DNA of 64,000 bases from CAMLIZ01 sp036231905 (GTDB lineage Bacteria > Pseudomonadota > Gammaproteobacteria > Burkholderiales > Burkholderiaceae_C): positions 186,001 to 250,000 of the forward strand of contig NZ_JAZARE010000001.1 of assembly GCF_036231905.1 (NCBI RefSeq), in the 5' to 3' direction. Below are positions 48,721-58,509 of this stretch, piece by piece (the first letter of the stretch is position 1; each line of letters opens with the position of its first letter). The notes beneath the pieces are model-generated. The model worked only from the letters and a program-made list of their open reading frames with translations, had not been told where the DNA came from and ran no database searches. The position numbers were made by a program, and so were the translations under genes.

Positions 48721-51324
48721 TCAACGCACCCGCTTGGGGGAGGCGCCGCGTGGTGGCCGCCGGCGTGACAAAGTGGCAGCGGCTTCGGCTTCGGCCTGCG
48801 GCGCCGACCGCACGGGCACGCTTTGCGGTGCCGCATCGCCCAGCTCGCGCGCAGCGTCCTTGAGGATGCGGTCCAGCCGGTCGCTCAGTTTTTCGGTGCT
48901 GATCTGCTCGCGGAAGCGCTCCACCATCAGCGGCAGGCTGAACGGGCTGGGCACCTTCAGCTCCACCAGCTCCGCACGCTGCGAGCGCATGCGGTTCAGC
49001 GCACGCGCCAGCCGGTCCAGCTCCAGCTCCTGCGACAGCACTTCGCCCTCGGCCTGGCCGAGCAGCAGGTTGCCGGCGTCGTACTTGCGGAAGACTTCGT
49101 AGAACAGCGATGACGATGCCTGCAGCTGCCGCAGGCTCTTGGGCGCGCCGGGGTAACCGTTGAACACCAGCCCGGCCACGCGCGCGATCTCGCGGAAGCG
49201 CCGGCGTGCGAGCGCGCTGGAGTTCAGGCTCTCCAGCACGTCGTGCATCAGCCGCCCGGTGTCGAAGGCGGATCCATCCAGCAGCGGCGCGATGTCCACC
49301 GGCAGCGGCGACAGCAGCTCGAAGCCGTAGTCGTTGATGCTGATCGCAAAGCTGTTGGGCTGCTGTTTCGACAGCCGCCAGGCAAGCAGGTTGCCCAGGC
49401 CGATGTGCACATTGCGCCCGGCGAACGGATACAGGTAGAGGTGGTGGCCTTCGCGCGAGCGGAAGCGTTCGATCAGCAGCGTGTCCGGCGACGGCAGCTG
49501 GGACAGCGCCATCTGCGTGCGCAGCATCGGCTCGGCCGCCCGCATCTCCGGGCTGTCGAACTCGCCGCGGCGGGCGTCCTGCAGCATCTGCAGCACCATG
49601 TCGGAGAGTTCGTTGGACAGCGCCATCTTGCTGCCGTTCCACACCGACACCACACCCTTGCGCTTCTTCTCCGGCTTCTTGACGTAGGCCGTGAGCTCCT
49701 TGGTGCGCACGTATTCCAGCAGGCGGCCGGCGAACACGAAGCAGTCGCCCGGGTTCAAGCGCGAGATGAATCCTTCCTCGATCGTGCCGATCATGCCGCC
49801 CGAGACCCACTTCACCTGCATCGCGGCGTCGCTGACGATGGTGCCCACGCCGAGGCGGTGGCGCTGGGCGATGCGGCGGTCCGGCACGGTGAAGCGGCCT
49901 TCCACCACCTGCACCCGATGAAAGTCGGGATACGCGTGCAGGCTGGCACCGCCCTGCACCACGAAGTCGATCGCCCAGTCGAACTCCTCGCGCGTGAGCT
50001 CGGCATAGGAGGGCGCAGTGCGCACCTCCTCGAACAGGGCCTCGGAGGTGTAGCCGCAGCCGCCCTCGCGCGGCTCGGCAGGGAAACCGCCTCCCAGCGC
50101 CACCGTGACCAGGTGCTGCACCAGCACGTCCAGCGGCTTGTGCGGGCAGCGCCGCTGCTCCACCCGCCCGGCATGCGCGGCGCGCCGCGCGGCCGCGGCC
50201 TCCACCAGCTCCAGCGTGTTGGTGGGCACCAAGGTCACGCGGCTGGGCCGGCCCGGCGCATGGCCGGAGCGGCCGGCGCGCTGCAGCAGCCGCGCCACGC
50301 CCTTGGCCGAGCCGATCTGCAGCACCCGCTCCACCGGCAGGAAGTCCACGCCGAGGTCCAGCGAGGAGGTGGCCACCACCGCCTTCAGCTGGCCCTCCTT
50401 GAGCCCCAGCTCCACCCAGCTGCGCACTTCCTTGTCCAGCGAGCCATGGTGCAAGGCCACCACGCCGGCCCAGTCGGGCCGCGCCTGCAGCAGCAGCTGG
50501 TACCAGATCTCGGCCTGCGAGCGCACATTGGTGAACACCAGCGTGGTGGACGAGCGCTCGATCTCCTCCACCACCGGCATCTGCATCTGCGCGCCGAGGT
50601 GGCCGCCCCAGGAGAAGCGGCCGGGTTCGTGCGGCAGCAGGGTGTCGATCACCAGCGTCTTGTCGACCCGGCCCTGCACCAGGCGCGCATCGGGGTCGGC
50701 GGTGAGCACATGCATCGCATCGGCGAGGTTGCCCAGGGTGGCGCTCAGGCCCCAGGCCACCAGCCGCGGGTTCCAGCGCCGCAGGCGGGCCAGCGCCAGC
50801 TGCACCTGCACGCCGCGCTTGTTGCCGATGAGCTCATGCCACTCGTCCACGATGACGGTGTGCACACCGGCAAGCTCCTCGATCGCCTTTTCGCGCGTGA
50901 GCATCAGCGTGAGGGATTCCGGCGTGGTGACCAGCGCGGTGGGCATGCGCCGGTCCTGGCGCGCGCGTTCGGCCGAGGGTGTGTCGCCGGTGCGCAGGCT
51001 CACGCTCCAGCGGCTGCCCAGGTCGGTGAGCGGGCGCGCCAGGGCACGCGTGGTGTCGGCCGCCAGCGCCCGCATCGGCGTGAGCCACAGCACACCCAGC
51101 GGCGGCGCATGGCGGCCGCCGCCCAGCACCGGCACGCCCAAGGCCTGCGCCCGCGCCAGCGCACCGAACCACACCGCATAGGTCTTGCCCGCGCCGGTGG
51201 TGGCATGCAGCAGGCCGCTGTGGCCCTCGGCCATGGCCCGCCACACCTCGCGCTGGAACGCAAAGGGCTGCCAGCCGCGCTCGGCGAACCAGGCGTCGGG
51301 CAGGCGATCGAAGGGGGCGCTCAT
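48721..51324 (-). CDS. ligase-associated DEXH-box helicase (Lhr-like)
   Basis: An 867-residue superfamily-2 helicase. Motif I is LLHATTGAGKTYAVW, motif Ia LWLTPMRALAAD, motif II VIVDEWHELIG (DEWH box), motif III GLSATLG, and motif VI QRAGRSGHAPG. A large C-terminal Lhr-type domain fills the rest and ends in a basic tail. In many proteobacteria this helicase lies with an ATP-dependent ligase, an exonuclease and a phosphoesterase, and acts in DNA repair. Here none of those partners is adjacent: the sigma factor gene lies 39 bases downstream on the same strand and an antiporter gene lies upstream. Length and motifs suggest it is intact. Confidence 0.93.
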   Translation of the reverse strand: MSAPFDRLPDAWFAERGWQPFAFQREVWRAMAEGHSGLLHATTGAGKTYAVWFGALARAQALGVPVLGGGRHAPPLGVLWLTPMRALAADTTRALARPLTDLGSRWSVSLRTGDTPSAERARQDRRMPTALVTTPESLTLMLTREKAIEELAGVHTVIVDEWHELIGNKRGVQVQLALARLRRWNPRLVAWGLSATLGNLADAMHVLTADPDARLVQGRVDKTLVIDTLLPHEPGRFSWGGHLGAQMQMPVVEEIERSSTTLVFTNVRSQAEIWYQLLLQARPDWAGVVALHHGSLDKEVRSWVELGLKEGQLKAVVATSSLDLGVDFLPVERVLQIGSAKGVARLLQRAGRSGHAPGRPSRVTLVPTNTLELVEAAAARRAAHAGRVEQRRCPHKPLDVLVQHLVTVALGGGFPAEPREGGCGYTSEALFEEVRTAPSYAELTREEFDWAIDFVVQGGASLHAYPDFHRVQVVEGRFTVPDRRIAQRHRLGVGTIVSDAAMQVKWVSGGMIGTIEEGFISRLNPGDCFVFAGRLLEYVRTKELTAYVKKPEKKRKGVVSVWNGSKMALSNELSDMVLQMLQDARRGEFDSPEMRAAEPMLRTQMALSQLPSPDTLLIERFRSREGHHLYLYPFAGRNVHIGLGNLLAWRLSKQQPNSFAISINDYGFELLSPLPVDIAPLLDGSAFDTGRLMHDVLESLNSSALARRRFREIARVAGLVFNGYPGAPKSLRQLQASSSLFYEVFRKYDAGNLLLGQAEGEVLSQELELDRLARALNRMRSQRAELVELKVPSPFSLPLMVERFREQISTEKLSDRLDRILKDAARELGDAAPQSVPVRSAPQAEAEAAATLSRRRPPRGASPKRVR

Positions 51325-51373
51325 CGGCGGCTGATTGTGGGCCCGGCGCTCAAAGGCGCGCCCAGGGCTCGAT

Positions 51374-52642
51374 TCACAAACCTTCGCGCCGCGGAGCGGG
51401 CTCGTCCTTGGGCTGGCGGCGCCTGCGGTAGCGTTCCATCAGCGGCGTGGCCGACACGCCATGCAGGCAGATCGACATCGCGATCGTGAGGAACACCGCG
51501 CTCGCCACGGTGTGGGTCCACGCCGGGTCCAGCTGGTGCCCGGCCGCATACGACAGGTAATACACCGAGCCCACGCCGCGGATGCCGAACCAGGCCATGA
51601 GCCGGCGCTGCGCCTTGGTGACGCGGCGGCGCGGCAGCACGGCCAGCACGGCCAGCGGGCGTGCCACCACGAGCACCAGCGCGGCGAACACCAGCACCTG
51701 CCATTCCCAGGACACCCACGCGAGCGTCGCGCCGATCAGCAGCACGATCGCCACCTCGGCCAGGCGCTCGCACTGCCCGCTGAAACTGGACAGCCGCGAG
51801 GAATGCCCCGCATCGTCCTCGGCGTCCTTGCGCACCCGGCCGCGCCGCTCGGCGTGCGCCAGGCCGGCCCCGGCCGCAAACACCGCCAGGAAGCCATAGG
51901 CGTGCAGCGCCAGCGCCACGCCGTACACCAGCGCGATCACGCCGAAGACCAGGAACTCCTCGTATTCCAGCCGGTGCCCGCCGCCGCGCAGGCGCAGCAC
52001 CGTGCGGCCCACCCACACGCCGCACCACCAGCCGAGCAGCAGGCCGGCGGCGATCGCCCAGACCAGGTCGACCGCCACCCAGCGCCAGCCGAAGGCGCCC
52101 AGCTCGTGCGTGCCGAGCAGGCCCAGCGCGAGCATCACCGCAGGAAAGGCCGTGCCGTCGTTGATGCCGCCCTCTGCGGTGAGCGATACGCGCACCGCGT
52201 CCCGGTCGCCGGCCTCGCGGATCTGCACATCGGAGGCCAGCACCGGATCGGTGGGCGCCAGCACTGCCCCCAGCAGCAAGGCGGCCGCCGGCGGCACATC
52301 CAGCAGCAGCCAGCCGGCCAGAGCGATGAGGGCGGTGGTGAGCACCATGCCCACCGTCGCCAGCCGCACCGGCAGCTCCCAGGCGGCCCAGGTGAAGGGC
52401 ATGCGCAGGCGCAGGCCCACGGCAAACAGCGTGATCAACACCGCGATCTCGGTCAGCAGCTCCAGGATGCCGGCCCGGTGCATCGGGTCCACGTCGATCA
52501 GGCCCAGGCCGACGCGGCCGGTCGCGGCGCCCACGCACAGGTACACGATGGCCGGCGACAGCGGCAGGCGCTGCACCAGGTGGCTGGAAAACGCCATCAC
52601 GATGAGCACCGCGCCCACCAGCACGAACCAGGCGATCAGCAT
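51374..52642 (-). CDS. CPA1-type cation:proton antiporter
   Basis: A 422-residue inner-membrane exchanger with about 12 helices. Diagnostic elements are VLAPTDPVLASDVQ (helix 4-5 region) and EGGINDGTAFPAVML (the ND ion-binding pair). A cytoplasmic loop rich in charged residues (RRGRVRKDAEDDAGH) lies mid-protein. The product exchanges sodium or potassium for protons. I chose ATG 52642 just before the first helix; starts at 52714 or 52789 would overlap or crowd the divergent Crp-type gene. The last 20 residues are highly basic. Confidence 0.88.
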   Translation of the reverse strand: MLIAWFVLVGAVLIVMAFSSHLVQRLPLSPAIVYLCVGAATGRVGLGLIDVDPMHRAGILELLTEIAVLITLFAVGLRLRMPFTWAAWELPVRLATVGMVLTTALIALAGWLLLDVPPAAALLLGAVLAPTDPVLASDVQIREAGDRDAVRVSLTAEGGINDGTAFPAVMLALGLLGTHELGAFGWRWVAVDLVWAIAAGLLLGWWCGVWVGRTVLRLRGGGHRLEYEEFLVFGVIALVYGVALALHAYGFLAVFAAGAGLAHAERRGRVRKDAEDDAGHSSRLSSFSGQCERLAEVAIVLLIGATLAWVSWEWQVLVFAALVLVVARPLAVLAVLPRRRVTKAQRRLMAWFGIRGVGSVYYLSYAAGHQLDPAWTHTVASAVFLTIAMSICLHGVSATPLMERYRRRRQPKDEPAPRREGL

Positions 52643-52739
52643 GCGGGCCTTGCGCTGTGCATGTCCATCCGGCCCCAGCGGCAAATGCGGTGCCTTGCGG
52701 CGAAGCACGCGCATCGCGCTGCCTACAATGCCCCGGCGC

Positions 52740-53420
52740 ATGACCAAGACCCTTGCCGAGATGCTGGAAGGTTCCACCTGGGGCCGCAACCTTGCCTGGA
52801 ACGAGATGGACCGGGTGCGCCAGGAGTGTTTCGAGCGCCGCGTGCCGGCCGAGGGCTATCTGGCCCGCATGGCCGACCCCTGCGAGCACTGGATCGGCGT
52901 CATCGAGGGCCTGGTGAAGATGTCGGTCACCGCGCCCGACGGCAAGGTGAGCACGCTCACCGGGCTGACCGCCGGCGGCTGGTTCGGCGAAGGCTCGCTG
53001 CTCAAGCGCGAGCCGCGCCGCTACGACGTGATCGCGCTGCGCGACACCCGCGCCGCCTTCATGCCACGCGCCACCTTCGAATGGCTGCGTGCCACCAGCC
53101 TGCCCTTCAACCACTACCTGCAGAACCTGCTCAACGCCCGGCTCGGGCTGTTCATCGGGCTGCTGGAATACGACCGGCTGCTGGGCGCGGACGCGCGCGT
53201 GGCGCGCTGCCTGGCCAGCCTGTTCAACCCCGACCTCTACCCCGAACCCGGGCCGTTCATCGACCTGCAGCAAGGCGAGATCGGCCTGCTGTCGGGCGTG
53301 TCGCGCCAGCGTGCCAACACCGCCTTGCAGCGCCTGCAGGCAGCGGGGCTGATCCGCATCGAGCACCGCGGCGTCACGGTGCTGGACCTGGGCGGGCTGC
53401 GCAGCTTTGCCGGCACCTGA
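52740..53420 (+). CDS. Crp/Fnr-family transcriptional regulator
   Basis: A 226-residue regulator with an N-terminal cyclic-nucleotide-binding-like beta roll (GVIEGLVKMSVTAPDGK, GGWFGEGSLLKREPRRYDV) and a C-terminal winged helix (LQQGEIGLLSGVSRQRANTALQ). It lacks the N-terminal Cys cluster of Fnr, so it is not an iron-sulfur sensor of that type. ATG 52740 gives a normal length. Divergent from the antiporter gene. It ends 19 bases before the UreD start, so the two may be co-transcribed; a link to urea metabolism is inference only. Confidence 0.88.
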   Translation: MTKTLAEMLEGSTWGRNLAWNEMDRVRQECFERRVPAEGYLARMADPCEHWIGVIEGLVKMSVTAPDGKVSTLTGLTAGGWFGEGSLLKREPRRYDVIALRDTRAAFMPRATFEWLRATSLPFNHYLQNLLNARLGLFIGLLEYDRLLGADARVARCLASLFNPDLYPEPGPFIDLQQGEIGLLSGVSRQRANTALQRLQAAGLIRIEHRGVTVLDLGGLRSFAGT

Positions 53421-53439
53421 AGCCTTGAATCCCTTGGAC

Positions 53440-54324
53440 ATGCCGGCTCACGCCGCACCCGCGCCGGATCCGGCCGTGCCACCCGGCAGCACCGGCTGGC
53501 ATGGGCGGCTCGCCTTGCACTACCAGCTCGATGCGCAAGGCAGCACGACAGCGCACGACCGCCACCACGGGCCCTTGCGCGTGCTGCAGCGGCTGTATCC
53601 CGAAGGGCCCGCCGTGTGCCACCACGTGCTGGTGCATCCGCCCGGCGGCATCGTGGGCGGCGACCGGCTGGAGATCAGCGCCGAGCTCGACGCCGGCACG
53701 CATGCGCTGATCACCACCCCCGGTGCGACCCGCTTCTACCGCAGCGCCGGCGCCCTTGCGCACCAGAGCGCCAAGGTCAGTGTGGCCGACGGCGCGCGGC
53801 TCGAGTGGCTGCCGCTGGAAAGCATTGCCTACGACGGCTGCCTGGCGCACAACCAGGTGCAGGTGCAGCTTGCACCCGGCGCGCAGATGATCGGCTGGGA
53901 TGTGCTGGCGCTGGGCCTGCCGGCGGCTGCCGCGCCGTTCCAGCGCGGCAGCTTCCTGCAGGAGCTGGAGCTGCCCGGCGTGTGGCTGGAGCGCGGCCGC
54001 ATCGATGCCGCCGACCGGCGCCTGCTCGAGTCGCCCCTGGGGCTGGCCGGCCGCCCGGTGCTCGCCACCGCCTGGTTCGGTGCCGGCAGCGCACTAGCCC
54101 CCTCGCTGCGCGAGGCGCTGCTGGAAGGCACACGCGACATCCTGGCCGGCCACACCCTCGCAGCCCTGGCGGGCTGCACCTCGCCGCAGCCGCAGTGCGT
54201 GGTGCTCCGTGTGCTGGCGGACCAGGTGGAACCGGCCCTGCAACTGCTGGGGGCGGTGCGGGCCTGCTGGCGCCAGGTGGCCTGGGGCATGGCCGCCCAC
54301 CCGCCCCGCATCTGGCGCACCTGA
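53440..54324 (+). CDS. ureD: urease accessory protein UreD
   Basis: A 294-residue chaperone that helps UreF and UreG load nickel into urease. Family elements are HGPLRVLQRLYPEGPAVCH, LVHPPGGIVGGDRLEI, TTPGATRFYRSAG and LEWLPLESIAYDGC. ATG 53440 is chosen; TTG starts at 53407 and 53425 would overlap or crowd the Crp-type gene. The structural genes ureABC and ureEFG do not follow, which is unusual because ureD normally leads that operon. A GCTGCCC-N5-GGGCAGC hairpin lies about 50 bases after the stop. Confidence 0.92.
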   Translation: MPAHAAPAPDPAVPPGSTGWHGRLALHYQLDAQGSTTAHDRHHGPLRVLQRLYPEGPAVCHHVLVHPPGGIVGGDRLEISAELDAGTHALITTPGATRFYRSAGALAHQSAKVSVADGARLEWLPLESIAYDGCLAHNQVQVQLAPGAQMIGWDVLALGLPAAAAPFQRGSFLQELELPGVWLERGRIDAADRRLLESPLGLAGRPVLATAWFGAGSALAPSLREALLEGTRDILAGHTLAALAGCTSPQPQCVVLRVLADQVEPALQLLGAVRACWRQVAWGMAAHPPRIWRT

Positions 54325-54371
54325 AGCGCGACCACCGGCGCACTCCGCAAGACCCCTGAGCGCTTGCCAGC

Positions 54372-54390
54372 GCTGCCCTACAAGGGCAGC
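54372..54390. other. hairpin after ureD
   Basis: GCTGCCCTACAAGGGCAGC forms a perfect seven-base stem with a five-base loop, 48-66 bases after the ureD stop. No T-run follows, so it is a weak terminator candidate or an mRNA-stabilising hairpin. Confidence 0.4.
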
Positions 54391-54532
54391 AGAGGTTCCG
54401 GAAAATTCCGTGAAACGGTGTGACAGCCGCGACCGTGTGCGACCCACTCCGAACAAACCCGAAGCCGCGCCTTCATACAGGGACGGAGGCTGCCCAGCCT
54501 TGTGTCCCGATCCACCGACGAAGGAGCACTCG

Positions 54533-54898
54533 ATGAAACTTCACACCCTCGCAGCGGCCGTTGCGGCCACCCTTGCCCTGTGCGGTGCGGCGCAGGCCCA
54601 GAGCACCAGCGGTACCAGCACCGGCACCATGAGCAGCGACGTCAACGGCAGCTCGACCATGCCGGCCGAGGTGGTGGCCCCCGGCACCCTGGGAACACCC
54701 AGCTCCAGCGCCACCAGCACCAGCGGCACCAGCAGCGCGAGCGGCCTGCCGCACCACACCACCGAAACGATGATTCCCACCCGCAATGAAGTGAAGGTGG
54801 AGGCCGCCTCCATGGTGCGCGCCGGCACCATCCCGCGCGGGGAGCTGAGCACGGCCTACCAGGACAAGGGCGCCCAACTCGGCTCGACCCCCTTCTGA
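54533..54898 (+). CDS. small exported Ser/Thr-rich protein
   Basis: A 121-residue protein with signal peptide MKLHTLAAAVAATLALC (cleavage near AQAQ). The mature N-terminal half is low-complexity Ser/Thr/Gly (TSGTSTGTMSSD, SSSATSTSGTSS), and the C-terminal half is a short helix RNEVKVEAASMVRAGTIPRG then ELSTAYQDK. The helix with its AGxIPRGE ending recalls DUF4148-like exported proteins of betaproteobacteria, but I cannot confirm the family. AAGGAG lies 8 bases before ATG 54533. It lies between ureD and a second small exported protein. Confidence 0.72.
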   Translation: MKLHTLAAAVAATLALCGAAQAQSTSGTSTGTMSSDVNGSSTMPAEVVAPGTLGTPSSSATSTSGTSSASGLPHHTTETMIPTRNEVKVEAASMVRAGTIPRGELSTAYQDKGAQLGSTPF

Positions 54899-55198
54899 TC
54901 CTTGGCGTGCAGCCGGTGGCCGGGGTGCGGGCCGGCCACCGGGCCGTGAAGTGCGAACGACGGCGGCAGCAGCGCCTTGGGCGCTGCGCCCACAACGTCG
55001 CGGGCTCGCCACAATGCCGGCCGGTCGCGTCAACCCGGCCGGCGGCCTGACGTTATCATCCTCAGCCGGGCTCGATTTCGGCGTGTTTGCAGGTTTCGAG
55101 CCGCGTTCCGGTGCCCTTGTTGCGGTGCCGGCAGCGCAGGCTGTGAAGCCGATGAAACTGGTCTGACCCCCGTTCGTTCCCACTCAGGAGATTTCCCC
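54899..55198. other. intergenic region without a recognisable gene
   Basis: About 300 bases between the two small exported protein genes. I see no coding frame with support and no strong terminator after 54898. The 3' part contains the leader and CAGGAG ribosome-binding site of the Ala/Lys-rich protein. Confidence 0.5.
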
Positions 55199-55627
55199 AT
55201 GACGATCAAAAACACCGTCGCCGCCGTTGCCGCTGGCGTGTTCGCCCTGTTCAGCGCCCAGGCTGCCCTGGCCGCTTCCCACGCTGGCGCCGCCCCGATG
55301 GCTGCTTCGGCTGCGTCCGGTGCCAAGGCCCGTGCCGAAGTCAAGGCTGAAGCTGCTGCCGCCGTGAAGGCCGGCGAAACCAAGGCTGGCGAAGGCATGC
55401 CCAAGGGCGAAGCCAAGACCGGCTCCACCACCACCCGTGCCGAGCGCAAGGCCAAGGCTGCTTCCGCAGTGAAGGCTGGCGAAACCAAGGCCGGCGAAGG
55501 CTCCAACACCGACCCGGCTGCCAAGGCTGCGTCCACCACCACCCGTGCCGAGCGCAAGGCCAAGGCTGCTTCCGCAGTGAAGGCTGGCGAGACCAAGGCC
55601 GGCGAAGGCACCCCGACGACGAAGTAA
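55199..55627 (+). CDS. exported Ala/Lys-rich tandem-repeat protein
   Basis: A 142-residue protein with signal peptide MTIKNTVAAVAAGVFALFSA (cleavage near ALAAS). The mature part is almost entirely Ala, Lys, Glu, Gly and Thr. The 22-residue unit that starts RAERKAKAASAVKAGETKAG occurs twice without change, and a diverged copy (RAEVKAEAAAAVKAGETKAG) precedes them; DNA-level identity of the two perfect copies indicates recent duplication. It resembles histone-H1-like or helical Ala/Lys-rich proteins in composition only; because it is exported, a nucleoid role is unlikely. CAGGAG precedes ATG 55199. A strong terminator follows at 55649. Confidence 0.75.
   Translation: MTIKNTVAAVAAGVFALFSAQAALAASHAGAAPMAASAASGAKARAEVKAEAAAAVKAGETKAGEGMPKGEAKTGSTTTRAERKAKAASAVKAGETKAGEGSNTDPAAKAASTTTRAERKAKAASAVKAGETKAGEGTPTTK
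55406..55618 (+). repeat. tandem coding repeat in the Ala/Lys-rich protein
   Basis: Two long near-identical DNA blocks, each reading CCACCACCCGTGCCGAGCGC at its start and continuing through GTGAAGGCTGGCGA, encode the perfect 22-residue repeats. They are separated by a short non-repeated stretch (TNTDPAAKAAS-like). The coordinates are approximate. Confidence 0.6.
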
Positions 55628-55648
55628 TCCACTTCTTCCTCAGGCAAG

Positions 55649-55686
55649 AGGGCGATGACGGGCAAGCGTCATCGCCCTTTTCTTTT
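55649..55686 (+). terminator. Rho-independent terminator
   Basis: AGGGCGATGACG-GGCAAG-CGTCATCGCCCT is a perfect 12-base stem with a six-base loop, followed by TTTTCTTTT-type sequence on the plus strand. It ends the transcript of the Ala/Lys-rich protein. The minus strand lacks the following T-run, so it is mainly one-directional. Confidence 0.9.
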
Positions 55687-55709
55687 GTGCGGCGCTTCGG
55701 CACCCTTTC

Positions 55710-56402
55710 TCAGATGGACATCAGGCGGCGCACACCGTCGGCGGCCATGTCCGCGCCGCGGCCCTGCTGCACCACCTCGCCGCGCTCCATCACCAGGTAC
55801 TGGTCGGCCAGCTCGGCCGCGAAGTCGTAGTACTGCTCCACCAGCACGATCGCCATGCCGCCGCGTTGCGCCAGCATGCGGATCACCCGGCCGATGTCCT
55901 TGATGATGCTGGGCTGTATGCCTTCGGTGGGCTCGTCCAGGATCAGCAGCCGGGGTTGCGCCGCCAGCGCACGCGCGATCGCCAGCTGCTGCTGCTGCCC
56001 GCCGGACAGGTCGCCGCCGCGCCGGCCGAGCATCTGCTTGAGCACCGGAAACAGCTCGAACAGCTCCGCCGGAATCGGCGTAGACCCCGGCTGCGTGGCC
56101 AGACCCATGCGCAGGTTCTCTTCCACCGTCAGGCGCGAAAACACCTCGCGGCCCTGCGGCACATAGCCGATGCCGCGCCGCACCCGCTCATAAGGTGTGC
56201 GCTGCGTGATGTCTTCCCCACCCAGCGTGATGCGGCCCGTCTTCACCGGCACCAGACCCATCAGGCTCTTGAGCAAGGTGGTCTTGCCCACGCCATTGCG
56301 TCCGAGGATCACTGTCACCTCGCCCAGCTTGGCGTCGAGCCCGACGTTGCGCAGGATGTGCGACCCACCGTAGTACTGGTTCAGCCCCTCAACGCTCAGC
56401 AT
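55710..56402 (-). CDS. urtE: urea ABC transporter ATP-binding subunit UrtE
   Basis: A 230-residue LivF-type ATPase. Walker A is LGRNGVGKTTLLKSLMG, the signature is LSGGQQQQLAIARAL, and Walker B is LLILDEPTEGIQP. LNQYYGGSHILRNV at the start is typical of UrtE. It works with UrtD to power the UrtBC channel for high-affinity urea import. ATG 56402 is chosen; the frame continues 60 bases upstream into a GC-rich hairpin region with poor coding character. The gene is last in urtABCDE, 86 bases after urtD. Confidence 0.95.
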   Translation of the reverse strand: MLSVEGLNQYYGGSHILRNVGLDAKLGEVTVILGRNGVGKTTLLKSLMGLVPVKTGRITLGGEDITQRTPYERVRRGIGYVPQGREVFSRLTVEENLRMGLATQPGSTPIPAELFELFPVLKQMLGRRGGDLSGGQQQQLAIARALAAQPRLLILDEPTEGIQPSIIKDIGRVIRMLAQRGGMAIVLVEQYYDFAAELADQYLVMERGEVVQQGRGADMAADGVRRLMSI

Positions 56403-56427
56403 CTCGAACTTGTCCTTCTGACTGGAA

Positions 56428-56444
56428 CCCCCTCCCGGAGGGGG
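56428..56444 (-). other. GC hairpin upstream of urtE
   Basis: CCCCCTCCCGGAGGGGG forms a seven-base stem (CCCCCTC/GAGGGGG) with a three-base loop, 26-42 bases upstream of the urtE start. It may influence urtE expression, since it lies close to the ribosome-binding region. Confidence 0.4.
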
Positions 56445-56488
56445 CCCGGGGGAGCGAAACATGCGACCGCAGGTCTATCTCGGCCGCT

Positions 56489-57357
<869 letters not shown>

Positions 57358-57361
<4 letters not shown>

Positions 57362-58509
57362 GCCTGGCGCTCCTTCAACTTGCGGAACAGGCCGACGAGG
57401 CCCTGCGGCAGGAACAAGGTGACCGCGATGAACAGCGCCCCCAGAAAGTAAAGCCAGAACTCCGGAAAGGCCTGCGTGAACCAGCTCTTGGCACCATTGA
57501 CCGCGAAGGCACCGACGATCGGGCCGATCAAGGAGGCCCGTCCGCCCACGGCCGCCCAGATCGCCATCTCGATGCCCGCGGCCGGCGACATCTCGCTCGG
57601 GTTGATGATGCCCACCTGCGGCACATAGAGCGCGCCCGCCACGCCGCACATCACCGCCGACAGCGTCCAGATCGACAGCTTGTAGGCGATCGGGTCGTAG
57701 CCGGTGAACATCACGCGGCTCTCCGCGTCGCGGATCGCCTGCAGCACGCGGCCGTACTTGCTGCGCACGATCCACCGGGCCATCAAGTAAAAGCCCACCA
57801 GCACGCAACCCGTGATCACGAACAGCGTCACCCGCATGCCCGCCGTGGCCAGCGGGATGCCGAGGATGCGCTTGAAGTCGGTGAAGCCGTTGTTGCCGCC
57901 GAAACCTGTCTCGTTGCGGAAGAACAGCAGCATCGCCGCGTAGGTCATCGCCTGCGTGATGATCGAGAAGTACACGCCCTTGATGCGCGAGCGGAAGGCG
58001 AAGAAGCCGAACACGAAGGCCAGCAGCCCGGGTACCGCCAGCACCAGCAGCATCTGCGCCGCGAAGGAATCGCTCAGGCCCCAATGCCAGGGCAGCGCCT
58101 TCCAGTCGAGGAACACCATGAAGTCGGGCAGGTCGCTCTGGTAGTTGCCGTCGCGGCCGATCTGGCGCATGAGGTACATGCCCATGCCGTAGCCGCCCAG
58201 CGCGAAGAACAGGCCGTGGCCCAGCGACAGGATGCCGGTGTAGCCCCAGATCAGGTCCATCGCCAGCGCGCAGATGGCGTAGCACATGATCTTGCCGACC
58301 AGGCTCACGTGGTAGTCGGCCAGGTGCAGCGGATGGCCGGCCGGCACCAGCAGGTTGAGCAGCGGCACCAGCACGCAGATGACCGCTAGCGCTGCGATCA
58401 CACCAGTGCGGTGCAGCGCTGCGGAACGCTTGTGCACCGGCAAGGGCAGCACCGCGCCAACCGGCATCGCCTGCGCAGACTCAGCCTTGGGATGGGGAAC
58501 GGCGCTCAT
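57358..58509 (-). CDS. urtC: urea ABC transporter permease UrtC
   Basis: A 383-residue LivM-type permease with about nine to ten helices. GYTGILSLGHGLFFALGGYGMGMY and GNNGFTDFKRILGIP are hallmark UrtC segments; AAVGGRASLIGPIVGAF is the cytoplasmic loop that contacts the ATPase. The start overlaps the urtB stop by four bases. The N-terminal 30 residues before the first helix are variable. Confidence 0.95.

Noticed and set aside
54951..55166. A 71-codon frame before the Ala/Lys-rich protein
   Set aside because: It has no Shine-Dalgarno sequence and an irregular composition; treated as intergenic.
55649..55686. Possible two-way terminator also ending urtE
   Set aside because: The T-run exists only on the plus strand; on the minus strand the hairpin is followed by a purine-rich, T-poor sequence.
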